DNA of 64,000 nt from Roseomonas sp. CECT 9278 (GTDB lineage Bacteria > Pseudomonadota > Alphaproteobacteria > Acetobacterales > Acetobacteraceae), in assembly GCF_918698155.1 (NCBI RefSeq), contig NZ_CAKKLX010000024.1, positions 1 to 64,000 on the forward strand, given 5' to 3'. A program made the position numbers and the translations under genes. The notes under the pieces were generated by a model. It was not told the origin of the DNA, made no database searches, and saw only the letters and a list, made by a program, of their open reading frames with translations. Positions 50,935-59,616 of the stretch are shown here, piece after piece. Each line of letters starts with the position of its first letter. The stretch's first letter is position 1.

Positions 50935-50938
50935 ACGA

Positions 50939-52282
50939 TCAGCCGCGCCGCTGGGGCGGCGTGCCGGCGGCGGGCGGCGTGGTGGCGGCGGGGGCCTGGT
51001 TGCGGATGTCGATCTGCGCGCGGCGCTGCAGGTCGCGCAGCACCTGGCGGGAGATCAGTTCGACGCGTTCGCGCAACAGCCGGTCGCGTGCCTGTTCGGG
51101 GGTGAATTCCGCCAGGTTGCGGGTCTCCCGCGCGCAGACCGCGATGATCAGCACGCCATCGGGCGAGATGATCGGCTGGGTCGGGCGGCCGATCGGCAGG
51201 CTGGCCAGCAATTCGCGGAGTTCGGGCGGGTTGATGGTGTCCTGGCGCACCTGGCCGGGGTCGGCCGGGCGTGGCCCGCCGCGCGCCGCCGCCTCCACCT
51301 GGTCGCAGCTGCGCGCGGTCTCCGACAGGCGCTGCCCGGCCTCGACCTGGCGCAGCTGCTGGGCGGTGGGCGCGGCCGGGTTCACCTGGCCCTCGAAGGG
51401 GAAGAAGGCTTGGCGGAGCGACAGCATGGTGGCGATGTCGCGCCCCGCCGTGCGCTTCTGGCGCAGCTGCGCGATCACGAAGCCGCCGGGCACGCGGATC
51501 GGGTTGGAGACCGCGCCCTCGGGCATCTGGCGCACCACCGCGGCCACTTCGGGGTCGAGCCGTTCCGGCTGCACCCAGCCGAGGTCGCCACCCAGCAGCG
51601 CGGTCTGCGCCTGGCTGAACTGGGTCGCGACCATCGGGAAGGGCGCGCCCTGGCGCAGGCGCGCGATCACGTCGTCGGCGAAGCGGCGGACCTCGGCCTC
51701 CTGGGCCGGGTTGGAGACGGGGATGTAGATCTCGGAGACCAGGAATTCGGGCTGTCCGGTGCGCGCGCGCCCGGCGGCGACATAGTCGTTGATCTCGGCT
51801 TCCGAGATCTGCGCCTGATTGCCGAGCTGGCCGCGCAGCAGCCGGTTCCAGCCGATCTGCGCGCGGATCTGGTCGTACAGCACGCGTGGGTCGATGCCCG
51901 CGCGGCGCAGGTTCTCCCGCAGGCCGCCGGGCGGCAGGCCGTTGCGGTTCTCGATGTCGCCGACCGTGCCGGCGATGTCGGCATCGGTGACCGGGATGCG
52001 GCGGCGCGCGACCTCCTGCGTGCGCAGGCGCTCATCGACCAGCAGGCGCAGGATCTGGTCGTTGGCGCGGCCGGGCGCGTCGCCGGTCATGCCCGCGGTG
52101 AGCGCCAGCAGGCGACGGCGGCTCGCGACCTCGTTCGCGGTGATGACATCGCCGTTCACCACCGCGGCGACGCGATTGGCCTGGGCCCGCGCCGGCGCGA
52201 CCGGGGCGGACAGGCTGATCACCGCCGCGCCCAGCAGGGCCAGGAGCGGTGTGCGGAGGGAGGGGTGCATCGCGACTGTCAT
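50939..52282 (-). CDS. surA: peptidylprolyl isomerase SurA
   Basis: This 447-aa protein is a periplasmic chaperone for outer-membrane proteins. The signal peptide is in PLLALLGAAVISLSAPVAPA with cleavage near residue 34. RVAAVVNGDVITANEVASRR starts the N-domain and a parvulin-type domain covers about 175-275. FSQAQTALLGGDLGWVQPER is the isomerase motif, with PNPIRVPGGFVIAQL-like wording after it. Only one clear parvulin domain is seen, as usual in alphaproteobacteria. It is followed by rsmA and preceded by lptD. Confidence 0.92.
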   Translation of the reverse strand: MTVAMHPSLRTPLLALLGAAVISLSAPVAPARAQANRVAAVVNGDVITANEVASRRRLLALTAGMTGDAPGRANDQILRLLVDERLRTQEVARRRIPVTDADIAGTVGDIENRNGLPPGGLRENLRRAGIDPRVLYDQIRAQIGWNRLLRGQLGNQAQISEAEINDYVAAGRARTGQPEFLVSEIYIPVSNPAQEAEVRRFADDVIARLRQGAPFPMVATQFSQAQTALLGGDLGWVQPERLDPEVAAVVRQMPEGAVSNPIRVPGGFVIAQLRQKRTAGRDIATMLSLRQAFFPFEGQVNPAAPTAQQLRQVEAGQRLSETARSCDQVEAAARGGPRPADPGQVRQDTINPPELRELLASLPIGRPTQPIISPDGVLIIAVCARETRNLAEFTPEQARDRLLRERVELISRQVLRDLQRRAQIDIRNQAPAATTPPAAGTPPQRRG

Positions 52283-52393
52283 GACGCTGCCTTCATACGA
52301 CCCGGGGCAGGCGCGGGGAAGCGCGCTGCGGCCGGGATGGCGACCCTGCCGCCGGGGCGGGCAGGGCCGGGCGAAACATTTCAGCCGCCCCGG

Positions 52394-54646
52394 TCAGATG
52401 GCCCGGAAGCCCACATCGCCGATGGTCTTGAGGCCGATGCGGAACAGCAGGACCGTATTGGCCGGATACAGGTTGTTGGTCGCCGGATCCTCGGCGAAGC
52501 GCTTGAGGAAGCGGGCTTCGAACAGGAAGCACTCGTCCTCGTAGGCGATCGATGCGGTGGCGACGACCGGGCGGTTGATCTCGATGTCGTAGCGGCCGAA
52601 GGCGCCGATCCGCCAATTGCCCCATTGCTGCTGGATGCCGAAGGCGACTTCGTTGCGATCCTGCACAGGCGTCAGATAGGGCACCGCGGGCGTATAGAGG
52701 TAGCCGGCGGTGAGTGTCGTGCGCGTCTCGAAGCTCACATTGGTCGCGAGGTCCATGAAGCGCAGGTCGCCATTCTCGTTGGCGAAGCGCCCGCGGCCCA
52801 GGAATTCCAGCCATGGCGTCGGCATCACCCGCGCCCGCGCCACGTAGTCCGAGGCGCGGTTCTCGACCCCGCTGCCGGCATAGAAAGGCCCGCCATCGCG
52901 CTGCGTGCGATACGACGCGCCGGCCAGCCCTTCGATCATGCCGCCATTGGGGAAGTACCAGGCGCCGCGCAGCGCGTAGTCGATGCGCGTGCCGCCTTCC
53001 TGGCGGTCGCGGCCATAGAAGCGGTTCAGGCTGAACAGGTTGGCGTCGGTGAATTCGAAGTCGATGCTGTCCTCGTTCGGCACCGAGGACTGGTTGCCGG
53101 TGAGCGGCCCGCCGACCACCTGCAGCATGGGTTCGATCACCTGGTGGCCATAGGCGCCGGCCGGGCGGATGAAGGGCATGCGCCAGGCGAGTGCGGCGCG
53201 GATATTGGCGCGCGCCGCGGTGCCGTCATTCGCCGTGGTGGAATTGTTCGGCGCGAGCGCGAGGTCGGTGAAGGCATAGGAGGCGATGTCGGACTGCGCC
53301 CGCACCGTCCAGATGCCGCCGAGGCGGTCGTTCATCGGCAATTCGTAGCCCAGGCGGAAGGCGCCGCGCTGCGTGTTGGTGCCCTGGCTGCGGAACACCG
53401 CGAAGTTCCAGGTGTCGAAGGTCAGCGTGCCGCCCAGCGCATCCACCGGGGCACGCCAATCGAGGTAGATGTTCGGCCCGACCGTCGGGATCAGGCTGGT
53501 GTCGTCCGACGGGCGCAACCCCTGGAAGATGCGCGCATCGACGCGCGCATAGGCATCCGAGCCCCAGAACCCCTCGGTGAACACGCTGGAATCGAGCCGC
53601 CGGCGCGCGCCGTAGCGATAGATCCGCAGGTAGTCCTCGCTGCTGGCGCGGTTGAAGTCGAAGCCCGCGCGCCAGGTTTCGTCCAACGCGAAGCGCCCGC
53701 GCGAGAAGATGTGCCCGGCGAAGCCCTCGGGCGTGTCGTCATCCCCGTTCAGGTAGCCCAGCGAGCCTTCCGCCTCGATCTCGCCGAAGTTGAAGCGGCG
53801 GCGATACTCCAGGCCGAGGTTGGGCACCTGCCGCGTCGCGAATTGCGGCCGCAGCACCAGTTCCTGCGTCGGATCGATCGCCCAGTAGTAGGGGGTCTCG
53901 ACGAAGCCGCCCAGGAAGTTGGTTATGCCGAAGGTCGGGCTGAGGAAGCCCGATTGCCGCGGCGCATCGCCCGCGGGGTGCTGCAGGTAGGGCGTCCAGA
54001 AGGTCGGGATGCCGGCGAATTCCACCACCGCGTCGCGGTATCGCGCTTGGCGCCCGGCCTGGTCCAGCGTGGCCGTGCGTGCGCGCACCTGCCACAGGGG
54101 CGGCGCGAGCGGATCCTCCTGGCAGGGATCGCAGGAGGAATAGACCACGCGCGAAAGGTCGAAGATGGACCCGCCGGTGCGCCGCGCGCTGTTCGCCGCG
54201 ACGCGCCCGTTCTGCGCGAGCAGCCCGCGCAAGCCTTCGATCACGCCGTCGCGGAACTGGTTTTCCAGCACCACGCTGTCGGCGAAGATGACCTGGCCGT
54301 CGGCCTCGATCAGCTGGACATTGCCGCGCGCGGTGGCGATGCCGGTGTTGCGGTCATAGGTGAATTCATCGGCGCGCACGACGCGGTTGCCCTGCCAGGC
54401 CTCGACCCGCCCGCGGGCGATGACCAGGGCGCGATTCTGGTCGTATTCGACTTCCTCGGCGGTGAAGGTGACGGGCTGGTCCTGGGCGGGCGGCGCGGCA
54501 GCGGCCGGCGCGGGGGCCGGCTGGCCGGGCAGCACAGGGGCGACATTCTGCGGCGCCACGATCGGCGGCAGCGCGCCCTGCTGGGCCAGCGCCGGCGCCG
54601 CGGCGGTGGCCAGCAGGATAACCAGGGCGCCCCGGCGGAACATCAC
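52394..54646 (-). CDS. lptD: LPS-assembly protein LptD
   Basis: This 750-aa outer-membrane protein inserts lipopolysaccharide at the cell surface. The signal peptide (MMFRRGALVILLATAAAPAL) is followed by a proline-rich linker and a beta-jellyroll (about 60-140). That domain contains VTFTAEEVEYDQNRALVIAR and VVRADEFTYDRNTGIATARG, as in LptA. The rest is a large beta barrel. SSCDPC and a single C-terminal Cys (EDECFLFE) may form structural disulfides. It lies directly after lptG in an lptF-lptG-lptD-surA-rsmA series. The 111-bp gap to surA shows nothing else. Confidence 0.93.
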   Translation of the reverse strand: MMFRRGALVILLATAAAPALAQQGALPPIVAPQNVAPVLPGQPAPAPAAAAPPAQDQPVTFTAEEVEYDQNRALVIARGRVEAWQGNRVVRADEFTYDRNTGIATARGNVQLIEADGQVIFADSVVLENQFRDGVIEGLRGLLAQNGRVAANSARRTGGSIFDLSRVVYSSCDPCQEDPLAPPLWQVRARTATLDQAGRQARYRDAVVEFAGIPTFWTPYLQHPAGDAPRQSGFLSPTFGITNFLGGFVETPYYWAIDPTQELVLRPQFATRQVPNLGLEYRRRFNFGEIEAEGSLGYLNGDDDTPEGFAGHIFSRGRFALDETWRAGFDFNRASSEDYLRIYRYGARRRLDSSVFTEGFWGSDAYARVDARIFQGLRPSDDTSLIPTVGPNIYLDWRAPVDALGGTLTFDTWNFAVFRSQGTNTQRGAFRLGYELPMNDRLGGIWTVRAQSDIASYAFTDLALAPNNSTTANDGTAARANIRAALAWRMPFIRPAGAYGHQVIEPMLQVVGGPLTGNQSSVPNEDSIDFEFTDANLFSLNRFYGRDRQEGGTRIDYALRGAWYFPNGGMIEGLAGASYRTQRDGGPFYAGSGVENRASDYVARARVMPTPWLEFLGRGRFANENGDLRFMDLATNVSFETRTTLTAGYLYTPAVPYLTPVQDRNEVAFGIQQQWGNWRIGAFGRYDIEINRPVVATASIAYEDECFLFEARFLKRFAEDPATNNLYPANTVLLFRIGLKTIGDVGFRAI

Positions 54647-54648
54647 GG

Positions 54649-55773
54649 TCAGCCATCCTCCAGGTGCAGCAACAGCGCGGTGGCCAGCAGGAAGCCCGCC
54701 CCGGCCGGGGCCCAGGCGGCGAAGATCACGGGCAGCGTGCCGGCCTCGCCGAATTCGCCGGTGATCTTGTCCACCACGAACAGCGCGAAGCCGGCGGCCA
54801 CGCCGCCGCCGATCATCTGCGCCACGCCGCCGCGGCGCGACGAGCGCATGGAAAACCCCGCCGCCAGCAGCGCCATCGCGGCCGCCAGCAACGGCAGCGC
54901 CAGCAGCGACTGGAAATGCAGCCGGTGGCGCACCGCCGAGAAGCCCGCATTCTCCAGCACCTGGATGAAATCGGGCAGCGCCCAGAAGGACAGCGTGTCG
55001 GGGCTGGCGAAGGAATCCTGGATGCGCGCGGGTGTGAGGTCGGTCGGGAATTCCAGGCGCTGCGCGGGTGCCGGCATGCGGTCGGCGCCGAACACCACGG
55101 CGTCGGGAATGATCCAGCGGCCCTGTGCGAGCACCGCCGAGGGTGCCTCGACCCGCGCCAGCGGCCGATCCTCGGCGGACAGCCGCCAGACGCTGACGTC
55201 ATCGAGGCGAAACGCCTCGCCGGCCCTGAGGTCGCGCAGCGCGACCGGGCGGCCGGACAGGATCGCGACGCCGCGCGGGTCGATCCCGGCATCCGCCTGG
55301 CGCAGCCACAGCCGCCCGCCCGCCAGCGCCGAGATGCCGCTGGTGTTGCGCAGGAATTGCGAATCGAGCCGCTCGGCCCGCGCCAGCATCGCCGAGGACA
55401 GCGGCGAGATCGCCGCCGTGGCAACCGCGCCCAGCAGCACCGCCACCGCCACCGGCCCCGCCAGGAACCCCCAGGCCGAGACGCCGGCGGCGCGCGCCAC
55501 CACCAGCTCCGATGACCTGGTCAGCCGCCAGAACGCGATGATGCCGCCCAGCAGGATCGCGAAGGGCAGGATCTGCATCGCGACGAAGGGCAGCCGCAGC
55601 GCGGCGATCTGCCCGACCAGCGCGAAGGTGGCGTCCTGGCGCGTGGCGGCGCGGCGCAGCAATTCGATCAGGTCGAACAGCGCCACCAGGCCCGCCAGCG
55701 CCGCCAGCATCGCCACCGTCATGGTGGCGAAGCGCCGCGCGACGTAGATCATCAGCGTGCGCGCGAAGGTCAT
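54649..55773 (-). CDS. lptG: LPS export permease LptG
   Basis: This 374-aa inner-membrane permease forms LptB2FG with LptF. TFARTLMIYVARRFATMTVA starts it. The jellyroll periplasmic domain spans about 150-265, and EFPTDLTPARIQDSFASPDT is a recognisable segment. C-terminal helices include FALFVVDKITGEFGEAGTLP, an LptG-typical motif. The ATG at 55773 overlaps the lptF stop (ATGA). The frame runs further upstream without family similarity. Confidence 0.93.
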   Translation of the reverse strand: MTFARTLMIYVARRFATMTVAMLAALAGLVALFDLIELLRRAATRQDATFALVGQIAALRLPFVAMQILPFAILLGGIIAFWRLTRSSELVVARAAGVSAWGFLAGPVAVAVLLGAVATAAISPLSSAMLARAERLDSQFLRNTSGISALAGGRLWLRQADAGIDPRGVAILSGRPVALRDLRAGEAFRLDDVSVWRLSAEDRPLARVEAPSAVLAQGRWIIPDAVVFGADRMPAPAQRLEFPTDLTPARIQDSFASPDTLSFWALPDFIQVLENAGFSAVRHRLHFQSLLALPLLAAAMALLAAGFSMRSSRRGGVAQMIGGGVAAGFALFVVDKITGEFGEAGTLPVIFAAWAPAGAGFLLATALLLHLEDG

Positions 55774-56921
55774 GGCGCGGCCGGCACCGGGGGTGGCGCG
55801 GGGCGCGGCCAGCCGGGCGCGCCGGCCAGCCACCAGGCGGCAATCACACCCGGCAGCACGGTCTGCAGCCAGATCAGCGGCACCCAGGCATTGTCGCGCG
55901 CGGCGAGGTTGCCCGCGGTGAGCCCGAGCGCCAGCAGCCCGACCACCAGCGAGATGCCCACCGCGATGCGCAGCCCGCCGCCATGGCGGCGGAATTCCCC
56001 GGTCAGCGCCACCGCCAGGCCCACCAGCGCGAAGGACAGCGCGGTGAGCGGCCCCGACAGGCGCTGGTGCGCCTCGGCGAAATAGCGCCGCACCTCGCGA
56101 TCGCGCAGGCCTTCCTCGGGGTCGGGGTTGAGCAGTTCCGCGACCGAACGCTCGCGCGAATCGCGCGACCGCGATTCCTCCCCGCGCGAGGCGCGCGCCA
56201 GGTCGAGGCTGTTCTCGGTGAAGGACAGGATGTTCAACCGCAGCGGCGGCGTGCCCGGCGCCGCGTTGGCCGGCGCGCGTTCCACCTGCTGCCGCACGCC
56301 GTTCAGCAGCGTGACCCGCGGGCCCGATGCCGCGACGGAGATGCGCCCCTGCTCGGCCAGGATGGTGACCGGCGCGCCGGCATCGCGCTGGTCGTGCACC
56401 AGGATACCGCGCAACGTGCCGTCAGGGTCGCGGTAGCGCGCATAGACCGTGAGGTCGTTGCCCACCTGGCTGAACACCCCTTCCTGCAGCAGCACGCCGA
56501 CCAGCTGGTTGCGGATCTCGAACTGCCATTGCCGGAAGGCGGTGTGGCTGACCGGCACCAGCCACAGGTTCAGCAGCATGCAGGCTGCCGTCGCGAGCGT
56601 CGCGAGCAGCACGGCCGGCCGCGCGAGCCGCCATTGCGACAGCCCGGCCGCGCGCATCACCACCAGTTCGCGGTCGCCCGCCAGGCGCACATAGACGAAC
56701 AGCACCACCACGAAGGTGGTGATCGGCAGGATGACGGCGAAGAAGGAGGGCAGCATCAGGCTGGTCAGCTCGACGAAGACCACGAGCGACAGCCCGCGGT
56801 CGAGCACCAGCTCGATGAAGCGCAGCGACTGCGTCAGCCACACGAGCGCCGCCAGCCCCACCGTCACGGCAATGAGGGCGAGGGCGAGCTGGCGGAACAG
56901 GTAGCGGTCGATCCTGGTCAT
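55770..56921 (-). CDS. lptF: LPS export permease LptF
   Basis: This 383-aa permease is the partner of LptG. RIDRYLFRQLALALIAVTVG and VWLTQSLRFIELVLDRGLSL start it, with PITTFVVVLFVYVRLAGDRE as the second helix pair. LLNPDPEEGLRDREVRRYFA is a conserved cytosolic loop. The C-terminal RLSGPLTALSFALVGLAVAL and the last helices match the family. It leads the LPS transport block and starts 42 bases after the glycosyltransferase stop. Confidence 0.93.
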   Translation of the reverse strand: MTRIDRYLFRQLALALIAVTVGLAALVWLTQSLRFIELVLDRGLSLVVFVELTSLMLPSFFAVILPITTFVVVLFVYVRLAGDRELVVMRAAGLSQWRLARPAVLLATLATAACMLLNLWLVPVSHTAFRQWQFEIRNQLVGVLLQEGVFSQVGNDLTVYARYRDPDGTLRGILVHDQRDAGAPVTILAEQGRISVAASGPRVTLLNGVRQQVERAPANAAPGTPPLRLNILSFTENSLDLARASRGEESRSRDSRERSVAELLNPDPEEGLRDREVRRYFAEAHQRLSGPLTALSFALVGLAVALTGEFRRHGGGLRIAVGISLVVGLLALGLTAGNLAARDNAWVPLIWLQTVLPGVIAAWWLAGAPGWPRPAPPPVPAAP

Positions 56922-56963
56922 CGGCGCCGGGAACCTAGAGGTTTGTGGCCGGCGCCGAAAGCC

Positions 56964-57821
56964 TCACGGACCCGTGCGCGGACGGCTCAGCCACGCCAGG
57001 GTGCCGGCCAGCCCCGCCAGGTCCTCGACCACCCTTGTGCCGCGCAGCGTCAGCCCGTGGCCGGCCGCCTTGCCTGCGTGATGAAGCAGCCGCGCGCCGG
57101 CATCGGTGGAATCGTGCCGGGCGCGATAGATCTGCCGCGACAGCGCCATGTGGAAGGCCTTGCGCCAGCGGATCCGCAGCGACGGCGCCGAGGACCGCCC
57201 GCCGGCATGCGTGACCACCGCGCCGGGCACATGGATCACCGCGCGCCCGCGGGCCAGGGCGGCGGCGCAGATGGCGTCGTCCTCGTAGAACAGGAACAGC
57301 GATTCGTCGAAGCGCAGCGCATCCGCCGGGCGCAGCAGCATCGCCGCGCCGGAGGCGAATTCGACGCAGGCCGGCCCCTCCGGCCAGGGCTCGCCGTCGC
57401 GCCGGCGCGGCAGGCGGCGCCGGCGCTTCTGCGCGGCATCGGTGGATCGCACGCGGCGGCCATCCGCGCCCAGGATGGCGGGCGCCAGGATGGCGGCGTC
57501 GGGCCAGGCATCGGCGGCGGCCACCAGGGCGTCGATCGCGCCGGGCGCGAGGCGCGCATCGGGGTTGAGCAGCAGCACGAATTCCGTGCCCGCCCGGTCC
57601 ATCCCGGCATTGCAGCCGGCGCCGAAGCCGCGGTTCACGGCGTTGCGGATGATGGTCGCGCGCGGCGCCGCGGCGGCGACGCGATCCGCCGTGCCGTCGC
57701 CGCTGGCATTGTCCACGACCACCAGCGCCAGGGCGCCCGGCAGCGAGTCGAGGAAGCCGCCGATCGCGTCGGCGCTGTCATGCGTCACGGTCACCACCGT
57801 GACGCGCGCGGCGGCGGTCAC
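56964..57821 (-). CDS. family 2 glycosyltransferase
   Basis: This 285-aa protein has a GT-A fold of the rhamnosyltransferase-like group. ARVTVVTVTHDSADAIGGFL starts it, followed by VVVDNASGDGTADRV, NRGFGAGCNAGM and the DxD-like LLLNPDARLAPGA. FLFYEDDAICAAALARG carries the catalytic acidic pair. A position next to lptF suggests work on cell-envelope glycans, but the acceptor is unknown. The gap to the preceding FAD oxidoreductase is 22 bases. Confidence 0.87.
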   Translation of the reverse strand: MTAAARVTVVTVTHDSADAIGGFLDSLPGALALVVVDNASGDGTADRVAAAAPRATIIRNAVNRGFGAGCNAGMDRAGTEFVLLLNPDARLAPGAIDALVAAADAWPDAAILAPAILGADGRRVRSTDAAQKRRRRLPRRRDGEPWPEGPACVEFASGAAMLLRPADALRFDESLFLFYEDDAICAAALARGRAVIHVPGAVVTHAGGRSSAPSLRIRWRKAFHMALSRQIYRARHDSTDAGARLLHHAGKAAGHGLTLRGTRVVEDLAGLAGTLAWLSRPRTGP

Positions 57822-57843
57822 GCGCCGGCCCGGCGCCGCGCCT

Positions 57844-59253
57844 TCAGGGCAGCACCTTGCCGGGATTCATCACGCCCCGCGGGTCCAGCGCTGACTTGAT
57901 CTGCTGCATGGTCGCGAGCTCGGCGCCGCCGCGCCAGGCTTCCATCATGTCGGTCTTGAGCCGGCCGATGCCGTGTTCGGCGGAGAACGACCCATCGAGG
58001 TCGCGCACCACCGCGTTCACCGTGTCCATGATGTCGTGGCTGCGCGCGAGGAAGGCGTCGGGGTCCATGCCCACCGGCTGTTCCAGGTTCATGTGGATGT
58101 TGCCGTCGCCCATATGGCCGAAGGGGACGGGGCGGATGCCGGGGATCAGCGCCTCGCAGGCGGCGGAGGCGCGGCGGATCAGCTCCGGCACGCGGCTGAC
58201 GGGCACCGAGACGTCGTTCTTGACGCTGGCACCTTCCTTGCGCTGCGCCTCGGGGTGTTCCTCGCGGATGCGCCACAGGGCGGCACGCCGCGCCTCGCTG
58301 CCGCCCATCACGGCGTCCAGCACCTCGCCCGATTCCAGCGCGGCGTTCAGCACCTGCTCAGCCAATCCCATCAGGTCGGCGTCGGCGCGGGTGGAGGCGA
58401 GGTCGACCAGGATGTAATGGTCCGCGCGTTCGGCCACCGGCAGCGTGACGCCCGGGATGTGCTTCACCGCGAAATCGACGCCCAGGCCCGACATGTATTC
58501 GAAGGCGCGGATGGCGGTTTCGTCCACGTCGCGGAAGCGGCGGAACACCGCCAGCGCGGCGGCTTCGTCGGCCACCGAGCAGAACAGCACCTCGTTCACC
58601 CGCGGGCGCGCGAACAGCCGCAGCGTGGCGGCGGTGATGATGCCGAGCGTGCCCTCCGCCCCCACGAACAGATGGCGCAGCGCGTAGCCGGTATTGTCCT
58701 TGCGCAGCCGGCGCAGGCCGTTCCAGACCTGCCCGTCGGGCAGCACCACTTCGAGGCCCAGCATCAGCTCGCGCGCATTGCCGTAGCGCACCGTGGTGTT
58801 GCCGCCGGCATTGGTGGAGAGGATGCCGCCGATCATCGCCGTGCCCTCGCCGCCGAAGGACAGCGGGAACAGGCAGTTCGCCTCGGCCGCGGCGTCCTGC
58901 GCGGTCTTCACCACCACGCCCGCTTCGGCGGTCATGGTCATGTCGATCGGGTCGATGTCTCGGATGCGGTTGAGCCGCGCCAGCGACAGCACGACGGAGC
59001 GCCCGTTGCCCTCCGGCGTCGCGCCGCCGACCATCGAGGTATTGCCGCCCTGCGGCACGATGGCGATGCCCGCCTGCGCGCAGATCCGCACGCAATCCGC
59101 GACCTGCTGGGTGTTCGCGGGGCGCAGCACCGCAAGCGCGGCGCCGCGATACAGCCCGCGCCAGTCGGACAGCGCGGGGGCGATGTCGGCCGGGTCGGTC
59201 AGCAGGCCGGTCGGGCCAAGCAGGGCAGCGAGGGCGTCAGGCAGGTCAGACAT
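57844..59253 (-). CDS. FAD-linked oxidoreductase (D-2-hydroxyacid dehydrogenase type)
   Basis: This 469-aa protein is a VAO-family flavoprotein with FAD-binding PCMH and C-terminal oxidase domains. IVPQGGNTSMVGGATPEG (about 69-86) and TNAGGNTTVRYGNARELMLG (about 147-166) are the FAD-binding segments. The C-domain has GHMGDGNIHMNLEQP, carrying the two-histidine metal motif, and SAEHGIGRLKTDMME. These fit the D-lactate, D-2-hydroxyglutarate and related dehydrogenases. The exact hydroxyacid is unknown. It starts 39 bases after the 107-aa gene, probably in the same transcript. Confidence 0.87.
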   Translation of the reverse strand: MSDLPDALAALLGPTGLLTDPADIAPALSDWRGLYRGAALAVLRPANTQQVADCVRICAQAGIAIVPQGGNTSMVGGATPEGNGRSVVLSLARLNRIRDIDPIDMTMTAEAGVVVKTAQDAAAEANCLFPLSFGGEGTAMIGGILSTNAGGNTTVRYGNARELMLGLEVVLPDGQVWNGLRRLRKDNTGYALRHLFVGAEGTLGIITAATLRLFARPRVNEVLFCSVADEAAALAVFRRFRDVDETAIRAFEYMSGLGVDFAVKHIPGVTLPVAERADHYILVDLASTRADADLMGLAEQVLNAALESGEVLDAVMGGSEARRAALWRIREEHPEAQRKEGASVKNDVSVPVSRVPELIRRASAACEALIPGIRPVPFGHMGDGNIHMNLEQPVGMDPDAFLARSHDIMDTVNAVVRDLDGSFSAEHGIGRLKTDMMEAWRGGAELATMQQIKSALDPRGVMNPGKVLP

Positions 59254-59292
59254 GACGCCCGGTGTGCCGCGCCAGCCGCCCGCCGGTCAATC

Positions 59293-59616
59293 TCAGCCGC
59301 CGCCGCCCATGCGGGCAAACACCTGGCGATCGCGATTTTCCTGCATCAGCATGGTCAGGCTGGGGAACTTGCCGAAGCCCAGGCCCTGGGGCGGGCCGCC
59401 CTCGGGGTCGGGCTCGATCTTGCCGTAGGGTTCGGAGGACAGTTTCTCCCACTTCCCGGCGGGCTTCTTCGCCTCGATCGTCACCACCGTCGCCTTCAGC
59501 AGCATCCGCACGATCGCCTCCTTGGGCGAGGACGGCTTGGTCAGCGAGGGGTTGCCGCCGACCATCGTCCAGCCGTTGGCCAGCGCCCAGGCGGTCAGCG
59601 CGTCCTTGTCCATCAT
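59293..59616 (-). CDS. 107-aa hypothetical protein
   Basis: I do not recognise this protein. It opens with KDALTAWALANGWTMVGGNP, has a basic VEAKK-type stretch near 46-56 (VVTIEAKKPAGKWEKLSSEP), and ends in SLTMLMQENRDRQVFARMGG. There is no signal peptide or membrane helix. Two adjacent ATG codons (59616, 59613) are available; the first overlaps the stop of the BciB-like gene (ATGA), so both are likely translated together. An AAGGA motif lies about 10 bases upstream. Confidence 0.65.
   Translation of the reverse strand: MMDKDALTAWALANGWTMVGGNPSLTKPSSPKEAIVRMLLKATVVTIEAKKPAGKWEKLSSEPYGKIEPDPEGGPPQGLGFGKFPSLTMLMQENRDRQVFARMGGGG

Noticed and set aside
50582..55747. A 1721-codon open frame on the plus strand opposite rsmA, surA, lptD and lptG
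   Set aside because: It runs antisense through four well-conserved genes, is Arg/Ala/Gly-rich without recognisable domains, and is explained by the scarcity of stop codons in GC-rich DNA.
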